A stretch of DNA of 64,000 nucleotides from positions 318,501 to 382,500 of the forward strand of contig CM037862.1 in NCBI GenBank assembly GCA_021292105.1, given 5' to 3'. The notes beneath the pieces were generated by a model. It ran no database searches. It worked only from the letters and a program-made list of their open reading frames with translations, and was not told the DNA's origin. The stretch comes from Anadara kagoshimensis. Its lineage: Eukaryota; Mollusca; Bivalvia; Arcoida; Arcidae. The position numbers were made by a program, and so were the translations under genes. Positions 46,090-57,676 of this stretch are shown piece after piece (the first letter of the stretch is position 1; the number at the start of each line of letters is the position of its first letter).

Positions 46090-46770
46090 GAACAATGTAG
46101 CATTGACACATTGCAACAAAATACCTTGCATTTCTAGAGGCCGCGGTGGCCTAATGGATAATACGTCAGTCTACAAATCTAGGGTCTCTCACCGGTGTGA
46201 GTTTGACTCCCGCTCAGTCTACATGTGGGGAAGTGAATTTTCCTTGTCGTTGGCCTTTACTGGTTCACCCGGTGTCAGTATAATGTAACTGGGAGAGCGG
46301 TATGCTTTTCTGCGGTGTAATAATTCAGTGAGCTAGCACCTTAAATTTTCAATGAGTGCGCGCTGCTTTAAGGCAGACAATAAACACACTCGCACTTCAC
46401 ATGCATACAAGAATTTGTTCATAGAAGAATTCATAGAGATTAATAAAGTAGTTCTCGTCGCGAATAGCCAAAAAATTGCTGATGCGACGTAAAGCAACAT
46501 TCAACATCAACATCAGCATCAACCTTTCATTTCGATTGGCATATTGCAACAAGAAAATTGCAATTTAAAGATGCTAACCTACACGACAATGGGTGATTGT
46601 AACAAACGAATTCACACTTTCGTTGGCACATTGTAGCATGGTAATTCTCAATTTCCGGTTATTACCCTAGTCTACATTACATATTGCAACAAGAGTATTT
46701 GTCATATTACAACAAAAGAAGTGTCACTTCCGTTCGCACATTGAAAGAAGAAAGGTTCATTTCCCGTTAA
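46090..46770 (+). repeat. Degenerate ATTGCAACAA tandem repeat, split by a SINE
   Basis: Diverged units built on CACTTTCGTTGGCACATTGT and CATATTGCAACAAGA occur before the SINE (ACACATTGCAACAAAATACC at about 46108) and after it (46555, 46615, 46675, 46730), each followed by an ATTTCC/TTCCGGTTA phrase. The array is old, and the SINE landed inside it. Confidence 0.6.
46138..46530 (+). mobile_element. tRNA-Arg-like SINE
   Basis: The head GGCCGCGGTGGCCTAATGGA contains a perfect A box (TGGCCTAATGG, 46147-46157) and a B box GTTTGACTCC (46201-46210) at tRNA spacing. It resembles tRNA-Arg 'GGCCGCGTGGCCTAATGGAT', with an altered anticodon arm, so it is not a functional tRNA. A non-tRNA body follows (GGGAAGTGAATTTTCCTTG..., GGGAGAGCGGTATGC..., CACACTCGCACTTCACATGC) and a tail GCGACGTAAAGCAACATTCA then CATCAACATCAGCATCAAC. 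The internal RNA polymerase III promoter looks intact. Confidence 0.85.
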
Positions 46771-47168
46771 TAACGCTTTACGATTTTGGTACATGCAAAA
46801 ACTATGTTAACAAACGTCCTTATCACCTATATCGTACCCTGAATAACTGAACATTGAGCTAAAGAATACAACAGAAAAAATCTCTAAAGTATTACATAAC
46901 ACCTATAATAAATTTTAAATTCAAAAATTTAACTTCAACATTGTTCTTAAGTGGCCTTAAACTTTTAATCGTCTTACAGGTGTACCTTATATTAATCATA
47001 ACTCTGAATACAATACTCATACCCCTATATTGTGTGTCTGTACCTCAGTATACACCCGTATATATTACTGATATATATGTGTGTGTGTTATTTGTTGAAT
47101 ACACAAATCAAAGATGTGTATATTTACATAATTATATTGTTTACAGTTAATTATAGACATTATTTATA

Positions 47169-47332
47169 ATGTCACGGTTAGAGAGGACTAAATACTTCTC
47201 TAATAACTTCCATATTAGGGAGGATACTGGATTAACACATGTGGATATTAATTTAATTAATGATAGACTACCAGAGCTAGATATGAAGGCCAATGTCCGT
47301 AACAAACGTAGACGTAAAAAATCCGACAAAAG
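47169..47332 (+). CDS. Candidate alternative first coding exon (54 codons + 2 nt), basic C-terminal end
   Basis: ATG in TTTATAATGTCACGG opens MSRLERTKYFSNNFHIRED and continues through GLTHVDINLINDRLPELDMK into a basic cluster NVRNKRRRKKSDKR, ending at a strong donor AAAAG|GTAAGA in phase 2. That is the same phase as the donor of exon 39706-40663, so both could splice to one common downstream exon. KRRRKK is a plausible nuclear localisation signal. An internal exon using an acceptor ATTATAG at 47150 would be phase 0 and would not join to 40663, so I prefer the first-exon reading. The 32-bp minisatellite begins about a dozen bases after the donor. Family not recognised. Confidence 0.58.
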
Positions 47333-47344
47333 GTAAGATACTAA

Positions 47345-50140
47345 AATATGAACATATAGGTGTATATATGGTATAGAGGTATATATGATATAGTGTGTGA
47401 ACATATAGAAGTATATATGATATAGTGTGTGATCATATAGAAGTATATATGATATAGTGTGTGAACATATAGAAGTATATATGATATAGTGTGTGAACAT
47501 AAAGAAGTATAGATGGTATAGTGTGTGAACATATAGAAGTATATATGGTATAGTGTGTGAACATATAGAAGTATATATGATATAGTGTGTGATCATATAG
47601 AAGTATATATGATATAGTGTGTGAACATATAGAAGTATATATGGTATAGTGTGTGAACATATAGAAGTATATATGATATAGTGTGTGAACATATAGAAGT
47701 ATATATGATATAGTGTGTGAACATATAGAAGTATATATGGTATAGTGTGTGAACATATAGAAGTATATATGATATAGTGTGTGAACATATAGAAGTATAT
47801 GATATAGTGTGTGAACATATAGAAGTATATATGGTATAGTGTGTGAACATATAGAGGTATATATGATATCGTGTGTGAACATATAGAAGTATATATGGTA
47901 TAGTGTGTGAACATATAGAAGTATATATGGTATAATGTGTGAACATATAGAAGTATATATGATATAGTGTGTAAACATATAGGTGTATATATGGTATAGA
48001 GGTATATATGATATAGTGTGTGAACATATAGAAGTATATATGATATAGTGTGTGAACATATAGGTTATATGGTATAGTGTGTGAACATATAGAAGTATAT
48101 ATGGTATAGTGTGTGAACATATAGAAGTATATATGATATAGTGTGTGAACATATAAAAGTATATATGGTATAGTGTGTGAACATATAGAAGTATATATGA
48201 TAGTGTGTGAACATATAGGTTATATATGGTATAGTGTGTGAACATATAGAAGTATATATGATATAGTGTGTAAACATATAGAAGTATATGGTATAGTGTG
48301 TGAACATATAGAAGTATATATGGTATAGTGTGTGAACATATAGAAGTATATATGGTATAGTGTGTGAACATGTAGAAGTATATGGTATAGTGTGTGAACA
48401 TATAGAAGTATATATGGTATAGTGTGTGAACATATAGAAGTATATATGGTATAGTGTGTGAACATATAGAAGTATATATGATATAGTGTGTGAACATATA
48501 GAAGTATATATGATATAGTGTGTGAACATATAGAAGTATATATGGTATAGTTTGTGAACATATAGAAGTATATATGATATAGTGTGTGAACATATAGGTT
48601 ATATATGGTATAGTGTGTGAACATATAGAAGTATATATGATATAGTGTGTAAACATATAGGTGTATATATGGTATAGAGGTAGATATGATAGTGTGTGAA
48701 CATATAGAAGTATATATGATATAGTGTGTGAACATATAGGTTATATATGGTATAGTGTGTGAACATATAGAAGTATATATGATATAGTGTGTGAACATAT
48801 AGGTGTATATATGGTATAGAGGTATATATGATATAGTGTGTGAACATATAGAAGTATATATGGTATAGTGTGTGAACATATAGAAGTATATATGATATAG
48901 TGTGTGAACATATAGAAGTATATATGGTATAGTGTGTGAACATATAGAAGTATATATGATATAGTGTGTGAACATATAGGTGCATATATGGTATAGAGGT
49001 ATATATGATATAGTGTATGAACATATAGAAGTATAAATGGTATAGTGGATGAACATATAGAAGTATATATGATATAGTGTGAACATATAGAAGTATATAT
49101 GGTATAGTGTGTGAACATATAGAAGTATATATGGTATAGTGTGTGTGAACATATAGAAGTATATTTGATATAGTGTGTGAACATATAGAAGTATATATGT
49201 TATAGTGTGTGAACGTATAGAGGTATATATGATATCGTGTGTGAACATATAGAAGTATATATGGTATAGTGTGTGAACATATAGAAGTATATATGGTATA
49301 GTGTGTGAACATATAGAAGTATATATTGTATAGTGTGTGAACATATAGAAGTATATATGGTATAGTGTGTGAACATATAGAAGTATATATGGTATAGTGT
49401 GTGAACATATAGAAGTATATATGATATAGTGTGTGAACATATAGAAGTATATATGGTATAGTGTTTGAACATATAGAAGTATATATGGTATAGTGTGTGA
49501 ACATATAGAAGTATATATGGTATAGTGTGTGAACATATAGAAGTATATATGGTATAGTGTGTGAACATACAGAAGTATATATGATATAGTGTGTGAACAT
49601 ATAGAAGTATATATGGTACAGTGTGTGAACATATAGAAGTATATATGATATAGTGTGTGAACATATAGAAGTATATATGATATAGTGTGTGAACATATAG
49701 AAGTATATATGGTATAGTGTGTGAACATATAGAAGTATATATGATATAGTGTGTGAACATATAGAAGTATATATGGTATAGTGTGTGAACATATAAAAGT
49801 ATATATGGTATAGTGTGTGAACATATAGAAGTATATATGGTACAGTGTGTGAACATATAGAAGTATATATGATATAGTGTGTGAACATATAGAAGTATAT
49901 ATGATATAGTGTGTGAACATATAGAAGTATATATGATATAGTGTGTGAACATATAGAAGTATATATGGTATAGTGTGTGAACATATAGAAGTATATATGG
50001 TATAGTGTGTGAACATATAGAAGTATATATGGTACAGTGTGTGAACATATAGAAGTATATATGATTTAGTGTGTGAACATATAGAAGTATATATGGTATA
50101 GTGTGTGAACATACAGAAGTAGATATGGTATAGTGTTTTA
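47345..50140 (+). repeat. 32-bp minisatellite array (GAACATATAGAAGTATATAT...)
   Basis: Around 85 units of GAACATATAGAAGTATATAT + GATATAGTGTGT or GGTATAGTGTGT (32 bp), with longer variant units containing TATAGGTGTATATATGGTATAGAGG, and shortened ones. The minus strand has no stop in the consensus, and three units make 32 codons, so open frames of up to 630 codons (MFTHYTIYTSICSHTISYIL-type repeats) appear; these are by-products. TATA-rich, so it may melt easily. Confidence 0.97.
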
Positions 50141-51845
50141 ATTTCATTTAAAGTTAAATTAGGTCTTTATTTAGTAACAATAGATAAAATGTTCTTATAA
50201 AACGTCTATATATAATGTACATGTAAGATGTAAACTATTCAGCTAAGTAAAGATCACCAGCAAGTCAGACACAATTACATATTCAACAAAATTTGTTTGC
50301 ACATGTAGTATTAATTACAGAAAGCAGTAGCACTGACCTCTAGCACATATAATGAATTAAGATATTGAATAAAGTTTTATCTAATAAAACACAATGTTAA
50401 CTATAAAATATATATTGTACATAGTAAAACATAGGCATACCAAGTAAATACTGCAAATGTATCGCATGTTTGTATCGTTTGAATTTAAGATTCATAGCTA
50501 TTTTACATCCACCATGCTTACATATGTTATCAGGAATATATGACCCAGAGATTATATAAAAATTAACAGGTGTGTAATAATATTTTATTAGTATGTCTTT
50601 TGTGGTTTTAATCTTAAATTGACCTCTCAAGAAGTATTTAACTTAATATATCTTTGAAATTAAAACATGTACATTAATGTTTGATTGAACGTGACTCCCT
50701 GTTACACTGGCATAAATACAAATTTGTCTTTAATGAGAGTCTTTGCCATTATGGAAGTATGAATATATGCTTATGTTGAAAATGACCCCAATTCTATGAA
50801 ATTAGTTCACGTATATGTATTTGGTTGAAGACGACTCCCCGTTTCTATAAAGTTATTTCATTTTGTTTTGGGCATTTGATGATTTTTTTTTTTTTTGTTG
50901 AAGGTGACTTTCCGTTACTATCTTATTACGACATTTTGATGTTTGGACATGGAAGTTTTTAAGTTTTGTGAAATGTGTAATGTAAGTTTGTTTGGAGACG
51001 TGTTTCAACTATTTTGACTAGTTCATATATTAGTTTTGGTTGATGGTTACTCGCCATTGCTATGAAATAAGTTGTCATATATTAGTTTTGGTTGATGGTT
51101 ACTCACCATTGCTATGAAATGAGTACAGGGTATACGATAGATTTTTTAAAACTGTACGAAAACCTCGAAGTTGTAATAAAATGAATGGGATCTGTAAGAA
51201 CCATGGGAGCTGAACTATTGAAATTCTTATAAAACACATTTCAGCACTTTGTATAGATTGATTAATTCCTTAGGAGTACACTGCCCTGTCTTGCTTAAGT
51301 AATTGTACAACATACCTAAAGTCAATTATTCCATGTGACAAACACATACCTAATTTCATTAATGAGTAATTTACAAATGTAGATTAATTTTAAGACGATT
51401 ATGGAGTTATGTATATATTATGACGAATCATAGTAGTAGTAATACCAGAGTTAGTTCTGGTCAGTAATAAAACGACGTTAATGAGATTAACGTTAATCAG
51501 GCAATAATCATAAAAGTTATAAATCTTTTTCATGATCTGTCTAACGAATATTGCCAATGGACAAAATTATTATTCATGAGTACTTGGTTACTATAATACT
51601 ACAATAGAATGATAACAATATTCTATATAGAAATCACTGGACTCGTGTCGGTATGTCTGAGGAATCAAAGGAATCGCAGACCAATCCTAATGACATCAGA
51701 GGCAATTTCAGAACTTAGCCCAATATTTGTCACGTCACATCTAAGATAATATTAAAACTTACATAGTCTAATTATTATTTTGTTTATATTTATATTAAAA
51801 GTGACTCTGTTAAATCCTAATGATTTCATCAAAACAAACAAATTC
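50141..51845. other. Non-coding stretch with degenerate GTTGAnGGTGACTC repeats
   Basis: Between 50683 and 51125 a phrase GGTTGAAGnnGACTCCCCGTT followed by CTATGAAAT recurs at about 50683, 50774, 50822, 50899, 51039 and 51091. The last two are a clean 52-bp tandem duplication (start CATATATTAGTTTTGG at 51024 and 51076). No gene seen in the rest. Confidence 0.6.
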
Positions 51846-52212
51846 ATGTCTAAATTACAAAAGCAAAGAAAACTTTGAAACTGACAAAACTCCTGTTTAA
51901 CTAGCTACATTGTACATCAGCTACGTGTGTTATCAAAATTGATAATGAAAGAAACATGAAACTATGGGGCGTTAATATATTCATGACACTGATACATCAT
52001 ACTTATCAGTAATATTGTGATGGCGGCCATAAACAGTTTAAGTGTCCTGATATGGCTAGGCTTGCAATATCCCTGGGCCAACAATTTATTTGTAAGTAGC
52101 TTACTTCATTGTATAAAGCTCCCGTAGTAGGAATAAGCTCTATTGTTCAATAAACAAATACACCATTAGCAGGAGAAGCAGGTGTATTCCTGCTCAGAAC
52201 AGAAAGGTAACC
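51846..52212 (-). mobile_element. Penelope-like element fragment (P3), minus strand
   Basis: The reverse complement follows the family in order: ACACCTGCTTCTCCTGCTAATG, then TGTATTTGTTTATTG, GTTGGCCCAGGGATATTGCA, TTTATGGCCGCCATCACAAT, the tail ACACACGTAGCTGATGTA and CTAGTTAAACAGGAG, and finally TTTCTTTGCTTTTGTAATTTAGACATG. The middle of the tail is deleted. Frame destroyed. Confidence 0.75.
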
Positions 52213-52295
52213 CCAAAGGGAATTCTCAAACTAACACAGTCTAATTCTAATCACGCTTAAATATGGGTCTAAGGTTTTGACATGTCTGCTAGATG

Positions 52296-52328
<33 letters not shown>
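52296..52328 (+). repeat. (AATC)n microsatellite
   Basis: About eight AATC units. Confidence 0.95.
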
Positions 52329-52329
<1 letters not shown>

Positions 52330-55272
52330 CCCTTGTTCTAGGGCTGCAGCACATGAAATATGAAATTAAACACTACGCCATCAAAGATCTATTAATTTTG
52401 TGAGAAAGTACATAGTGATATTAAAAGAAATGTGATGTTTGATGGAAGAGATTCGTATACAGAATGGCTCGTGTAGATGATATTTTATCAGGGTTTCTTA
52501 ATCTAATCTACTATATAATATTTATTGAGTGTAACGTGAAAGGCTAGCTTAAAAACCAGAAATGATAGAACAAATTGGTGAATACAATTCAAACTGACGG
52601 TTAAGCAATATCTACTGATATGATTCTGTACCCTCTATGTATACGCAAAAATTGACCGATTATATCGGTGTGTTCGAAACAGCTGTGCCCAATGCTTTAT
52701 TTATCAAGACTGGCATATTCTTCTGTGTAGCTTTTATCCTTTTATATTGTCTGACTAAATGACCTTTTTAGACATGAATACTGCAGTTCAAATTTTCTTC
52801 ATAATGGCGTTACAAAAAATTTAAAATGCTCAAGTATAAAATTGTACTATTATACTTTATTATTTTTTTTAAATTTCTGATTGAAATTGTCTGTTCCTAG
52901 AAAAAACGCTCAAGAATTTTTGTACATACATAACCGTTGGAATAAGCATACACGTTAAATCACCTTCTAAACAGGTAAATATTTGCTATGCTGTATTCTT
53001 TTTTAATAGAACATTAATGTTATTTACATATTGAATATATGGCATTGGCAAACACATTTATGCATATATGACTTTTTAAATCGAAAATACACATATGCAT
53101 TTAAAACAATTATATAAACATTTGCCTGAGATTCTTCAGGCTGATTAAAATCTGGACCTGAAAACGTGGCAGTTATATACTTGAGGTTTTTTTTTCGCGA
53201 TAAGATAGTCGGCTTCTTATAAATATAAACAAATATTGAAAGTGATTGTAAAATTAACACCAATATTAACTGAATTAAAACACACACGTACATTGCAGTA
53301 ACGTTAACGTTTTCGTGGTTGTAATACCACTTTTGATTTCTTTTATTGAATTATCAAAACGACCTTATAATGCACTTTAAATAATGCTATAAAATTCTAT
53401 CTGTTTTAAGTTCACTTAATATAGAATTAGAAACAAAGCCGGTCACGAATATCTAATATCAACCATATAGGATATTTTGGCGTTTGTTTTGTAAAAGTCA
53501 ATAGGTCTAACAAACTGCTTTTTCACACTTCAATATTTAATTATTGAGAATTATCGATCAGAACCAAGTGTTAGTGTGCTAATATAGCAGCTTTAGATGG
53601 GAGAAAATTACCATGTTTCTTGTTTGAATACACAGTAATTTTATCCTTCACAATGTAGATAACATCATCAGTAATACCTCATTATATTGAAATTAGTTTT
53701 TTATTCCTATAGTCAATTCCTTGAAGACAACAATACTTTTTTAAATTTAAAAATCTTCGATTTCAATATAAGATGTGTCCAAATTTGAGGATAATAAAAT
53801 TGAAATAATCAGCATCCTCCCGTCTTGTGCAAAAATCGAGATTGCTAATTGTAGAAACATATGTTTCCAATCCTGAAATGTTTATATATTTGCGTTTTAA
53901 AGGTCTTTTCTCAAGATTAATTCATAAGACAGGAAAATCGAAACTAATGCTTCCTTAATAATTATGTCTGGTGTTATGATTAAAAGTAATGATTAATTTT
54001 AAGGTTATATATCCATTTATTTGAATTATAAATCTGTATTGTATAGTCACTGTTGATCTTTGAAAATCAATAGGTTGGACAGATCTATAAAGGTGAAGGA
54101 TTTCATCTTTTGATAACTTTGCTATGACTAAACCTGTATGAGTGTTTTTGTGATAACGGAAAAAATTGATCATTTGTTAATTGATGGATGTCTCTGTATC
54201 ACTTCAGTACTGTCATTAACAACTAGTACTAAACGTTCTACTGGTATATTATTTGCATTGTCAATGAGAATTATTAGTAAACCGTATACCCATAACCTGT
54301 GATAAAATTTGGGAAAATCCACATGACCCCAAATACACTTATATGATCTGTTGTCAGATGACCGCGACCTTACATCTATATATAATTGCTCTCTGAGTAC
54401 AAAGCCTCTATCAATAAATTATGTTACATACTAACTTTATGTCTTTTTAAATTAGGGTTGTTATACATAACTATCTAGGTTCATCGGACTTAACTGATGG
54501 GATAAAACGTCATTTCCATTTATATTAATTTTTGGACTGCTAACACGTGGGTGTACATTGGTGTAATTAATCTAAGAATCGGTACGTTCGACCATACTGG
54601 TAACATGTAAGTTAACGTTACTTCAGATTAAAATGAACAATGATCTTAAGTTTTTTAACAACCAAATACATTAGATAATGGGTCAGATCTGTGTGTTCTT
54701 ATGGTATTGCATCATACAAATAAGTAGCTATTTTATAAATGAGACAAATTAAAATATAGGCATCAACGAAGAGATGACATATAATACATGTGATATATGA
54801 AATGTTATAATGTATTTTAGTATCTGAACTGTGTTTGACGCTTCAAACGCCATGTACATAGTTTAAAACATAACGTCCACATTCACAATATAAATATAAA
54901 TACAAACATATAACGTAATAAATAACCACGTGTATCTTTATTTTGTTGGACTCCGTTGTGTCATGAAGTTTTTTTCAGACCCAAAGAAAACAATTGCCCC
55001 AATATATACGTTTATGTTGTCTTCGTGTAACCTTCTGTGTTTGGTTTTATTACCAATTGTTTTGCGTTCTTGTTTTATTTGGTTGTTGTAGAGGTGCAAA
55101 TCTCGTGTATTCTTAAAAAAAATGTCGCTAAATAAATGTTTTACGGGTATATATGCTCGTTTTGATGACAAACGAATCTATTGATTTCTATAATTTATGG
55201 TAGCATATATCTAATGATTATCACTGTTAAATAACAAAATCACTGATATAGGTAAGATGAACAGAGTTTAGT
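52329..55272. other. AT-rich stretch, no gene seen
   Basis: Scattered open frames under 90 codons, none with protein-like features or splice context. No repeat family recognised. Confidence 0.5.
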
Positions 55273-55374
55273 GACATGATAACAGTATAATCAAAAACAT
55301 GCATACTAGCCCATGTCCGAATCACAATCCAGAAGCAAAGTAAAAACTTTGGGACTGACATGATAGCAGTATAA
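55273..55374 (-). mobile_element. Very short Penelope-like tail insertion (P10) with target-site duplication
   Basis: About 66 bp (55291-55356) match the extreme 3' end of the family in reverse complement (CCAAAGTTTTTACTTTGCTT, CTGGATTGTGATTCGGACAT). It is bracketed by near-identical 18-bp direct repeats GACATGATAACAGTATAA (55273-55290) and GACATGATAGCAGTATAA (55357-55374), a target duplication. Confidence 0.75.
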
Positions 55375-55535
55375 CCAATGGAATTGTTAAAATATATAAG
55401 GAAAACCTATTGTTGATGAACAAGAATGTAGCTAAAACTAACAGCAACCATCAAAAATATAAATACATTATAATAAATGATAAAAGTTAGCCTCTGAAAA
55501 ATGATAAATCTTTTATCGTAGTATGAGAAAATGTT

Positions 55536-56336
55536 TTTTTGGAAATAATATTTTTATTGTCCTTCCATACTATTAACAAAAAAACATATAACATACAGAT
55601 ACAAAATATTACATCATTATTACATTTCCACAAAGAGTTTTTCAATTACTTTCCATTTTGATCTAATTAAATTTGCCTTTTTAGAGGGATACATAAAAGA
55701 GGAGAATATTTCTATTGTCATATGATTTTTTAAATAAAGTAAAGCACCTAGGTAGTTTGGTATCGTCTTTCTGGCTCTACAGAGATAGATGTAAGATTTT
55801 ATAATCAGAAAACATAAATTAATGCTATAGTGTCGAGGATCATCATAAATACCAAATAAGAAATTTTCGGTTTTCTTCTTGATTTCAATGTTGCATTTAT
55901 CTCTGAGATCCTGCAGAAGGCGATACCAGATAGATTTAGTATGTATACACTCACAAAACATATGTATAATTGTTTCCTTAGTCTCAAAACAGAATGTACA
56001 TAACTCTGTGTCAATTAATTTACATTTGTAAAGCCTGGCATTGGTAAATATAATGTTATGGTTAATTTTGAACTGCAAGGATTGCAATTTAGAATCGTCA
56101 GTTATCCTAAAAGGCGATCTATATATTTCTTTCCAAATATTAACTTCAAAATAGCAATTTAGTTTATTGTGATATGATTCTTTTACACGAGTAGGATATT
56201 CTATTACTTTCTTTAGATACATATTGTAAAAGGGTTTGGTAACTTTTTCATATTTTTTAAGAATTTGTATATAATCATTTTTTATTTCTGTTATCTTTTT
56301 AACGCCTCTTATTTTTTGAGAAAATAGCTTGTATTT
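55536..56336 (-). mobile_element. LINE-D: 5'-truncated L1/Tx1-like retrotransposon with TSD and poly(A)
   Basis: A single open piece (55620 to about 56336, minus) reads YKLFSQKIRGVKKITE ... KLNCYFEVNIWKEIY ... SLQFKINHNIIFTNARLYK, then LCTFCFETKETIIHMFCEC, a C-x2-C-x8-H-x4-C zinc motif. Next comes an aliphatic C-terminal helix region, with NYLGALLYLKNHMTIEIF typical of the C-terminus of L1/Tx1-type ORF2. After the stop come about 80 bp and an A-rich end. Direct repeats GTATGAGAAAATGTT flank it exactly (55521-55535; 56337-56351). It is unrelated to LINE-A/B/C in this region, so a second LINE lineage is present. Hardly decayed, hence fairly recent. Confidence 0.85.
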
Positions 56337-56351
56337 GTATGAGAAAATGTT

Positions 56352-57156
56352 GTCTCTAAGATAAAATCAATCTTTACTGCTAAATGACATAAAAACAGCA
56401 GCGATATCATTGTTCACTATGCTAATTAATTTTATGAAACTCTTTCATGGAACAAAGCTTTACTAATTTAATCATTATATTATCGCTGGAATAAATAAGT
56501 CCGCTATTGTTAAACAAAAATACTTAAAGTATGCAATTGTTAAGTAACGAAATTGTGGTCGTTAGTATTAAATATTTCGCCTTTTACCTGTCTATATATC
56601 ATTATCTTTATATCAATATACAAAGACAAAATCAATGTTAAACCTTACAGCACATCTTAATCAATGTAGGATTTTAATACATAATTATTATATTTTAATT
56701 ATCACTACGCTTTTATACAAGAAGTCTAACATGCGGATTATTTCACGTAGCATACAGAGTTATTAGCTTTAGAGTTCGTAGAATGACATTATCGAAGTTG
56801 TAAAGAGTACTGAGGATGACATCTGTGAAATCTGATTATTAGCCATGGTTTAAATATGAAGAGTTTCTTCCACTGGCTTTGATTAGATGTGAGCGGTTAT
56901 AATACTAACTGACGCCGCTGTATAACATCAGTACAAGCAATATATGCTTTCGCTTAAGTGTTTTCTTGCATAAAAAGTCAAAGCTATAGCGATGGTAACA
57001 TGTCATATAGCATTGATACCAGTATACAAATATATCGATCAATGAGTGATTTTACTAAATTAGGAAATTTGAGAACAAGATGAGATAACACATTTTTAAC
57101 GTGACAAAATGATGTTTTTGACATTAGGGATGTTCATTTTTACACGATAGTCACTT
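56352..57156. other. AT-rich stretch, no gene seen
   Basis: No recognised structure upstream of the candidate mini first exon. Confidence 0.45.
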
Positions 57157-57191
57157 ATGCAGAAGCTAGGTACATGCTGCGTCTCAATTAG
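57157..57191 (+). CDS. Candidate short alternative first exon (11 codons + 2 nt)
   Basis: ATG at 57157 gives MQKLGTCCVSI and then a very good donor AATTAG|GTAAGTTT in phase 2, matching the donor phases at 40663 and 47332. The adjacent CysCys near the N-terminus suggests membrane anchoring by acylation, as in the other short candidate at 28876. At only 35 nt the coding evidence is weak; the strength lies in the donor and the shared phase. Confidence 0.33.
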
Positions 57192-57561
57192 GTAAGTTTT
57201 AATTATACTTTATTTTTTTCTCCGTTCGTTGTCTTTCTTTTTGTGCGTTTTATTTTGTTAACAATATAAGTTTACAATTTAAATATAATCATTGTAAAAT
57301 GCAACAGCGCATATGACAGGAACTAAATCGTAATAGTGATTATTTATCATATAATTCTGCAGCTGACAGGTTAGACGTTTTTGTTGGAATATCTTATGCA
57401 ATTCTGAAGTGGAAGGAAAGGGGTCAATGATTTATCTTAAATTTTCCATCATATTAATATTAAAGAAATTGGTTCATCGCAAAACGCTTCCTAGATGTTC
57501 TTAAGCAACATTCATAAATGTCATTTCCGTAGTACGCATATTTAATATATTTTGTCATTTA

Positions 57562-57672
57562 TGTCATATACCGTTTTTGGAATTTAATCATAAAACATGG
57601 TATATGACAATAGACAATATACCATTTTTTAAAATGTATTTTATGATTAAATTTAAAAAATGATATATGACA
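57562..57672. mobile_element. Palindromic MITE, copy 3
   Basis: 111 bp, TGTCATATACCGTTTTTGGA at the left and AAAAAATGATATATGACA at the right, centre TATGACAATAGACAATACC as in copy 1. Flanked by the 4-bp duplication TTTA (57558-57561 and 57673-57676). Confidence 0.88.
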
Positions 57673-57676
57673 TTTA

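Noticed and set aside
46141..46215. Functional tRNA-Arg gene
   Set aside because: A and B boxes fit, but the anticodon arm does not fold and a SINE body follows.
47147..50147. Minus-strand open frames up to 630 codons (MFTHYTIYTSICSHTI-type repeats)
   Set aside because: They are translations of the 32-bp minisatellite, which lacks stops on that strand. Several overlapping frames are equally open, and there is no coding bias beyond the repeat.
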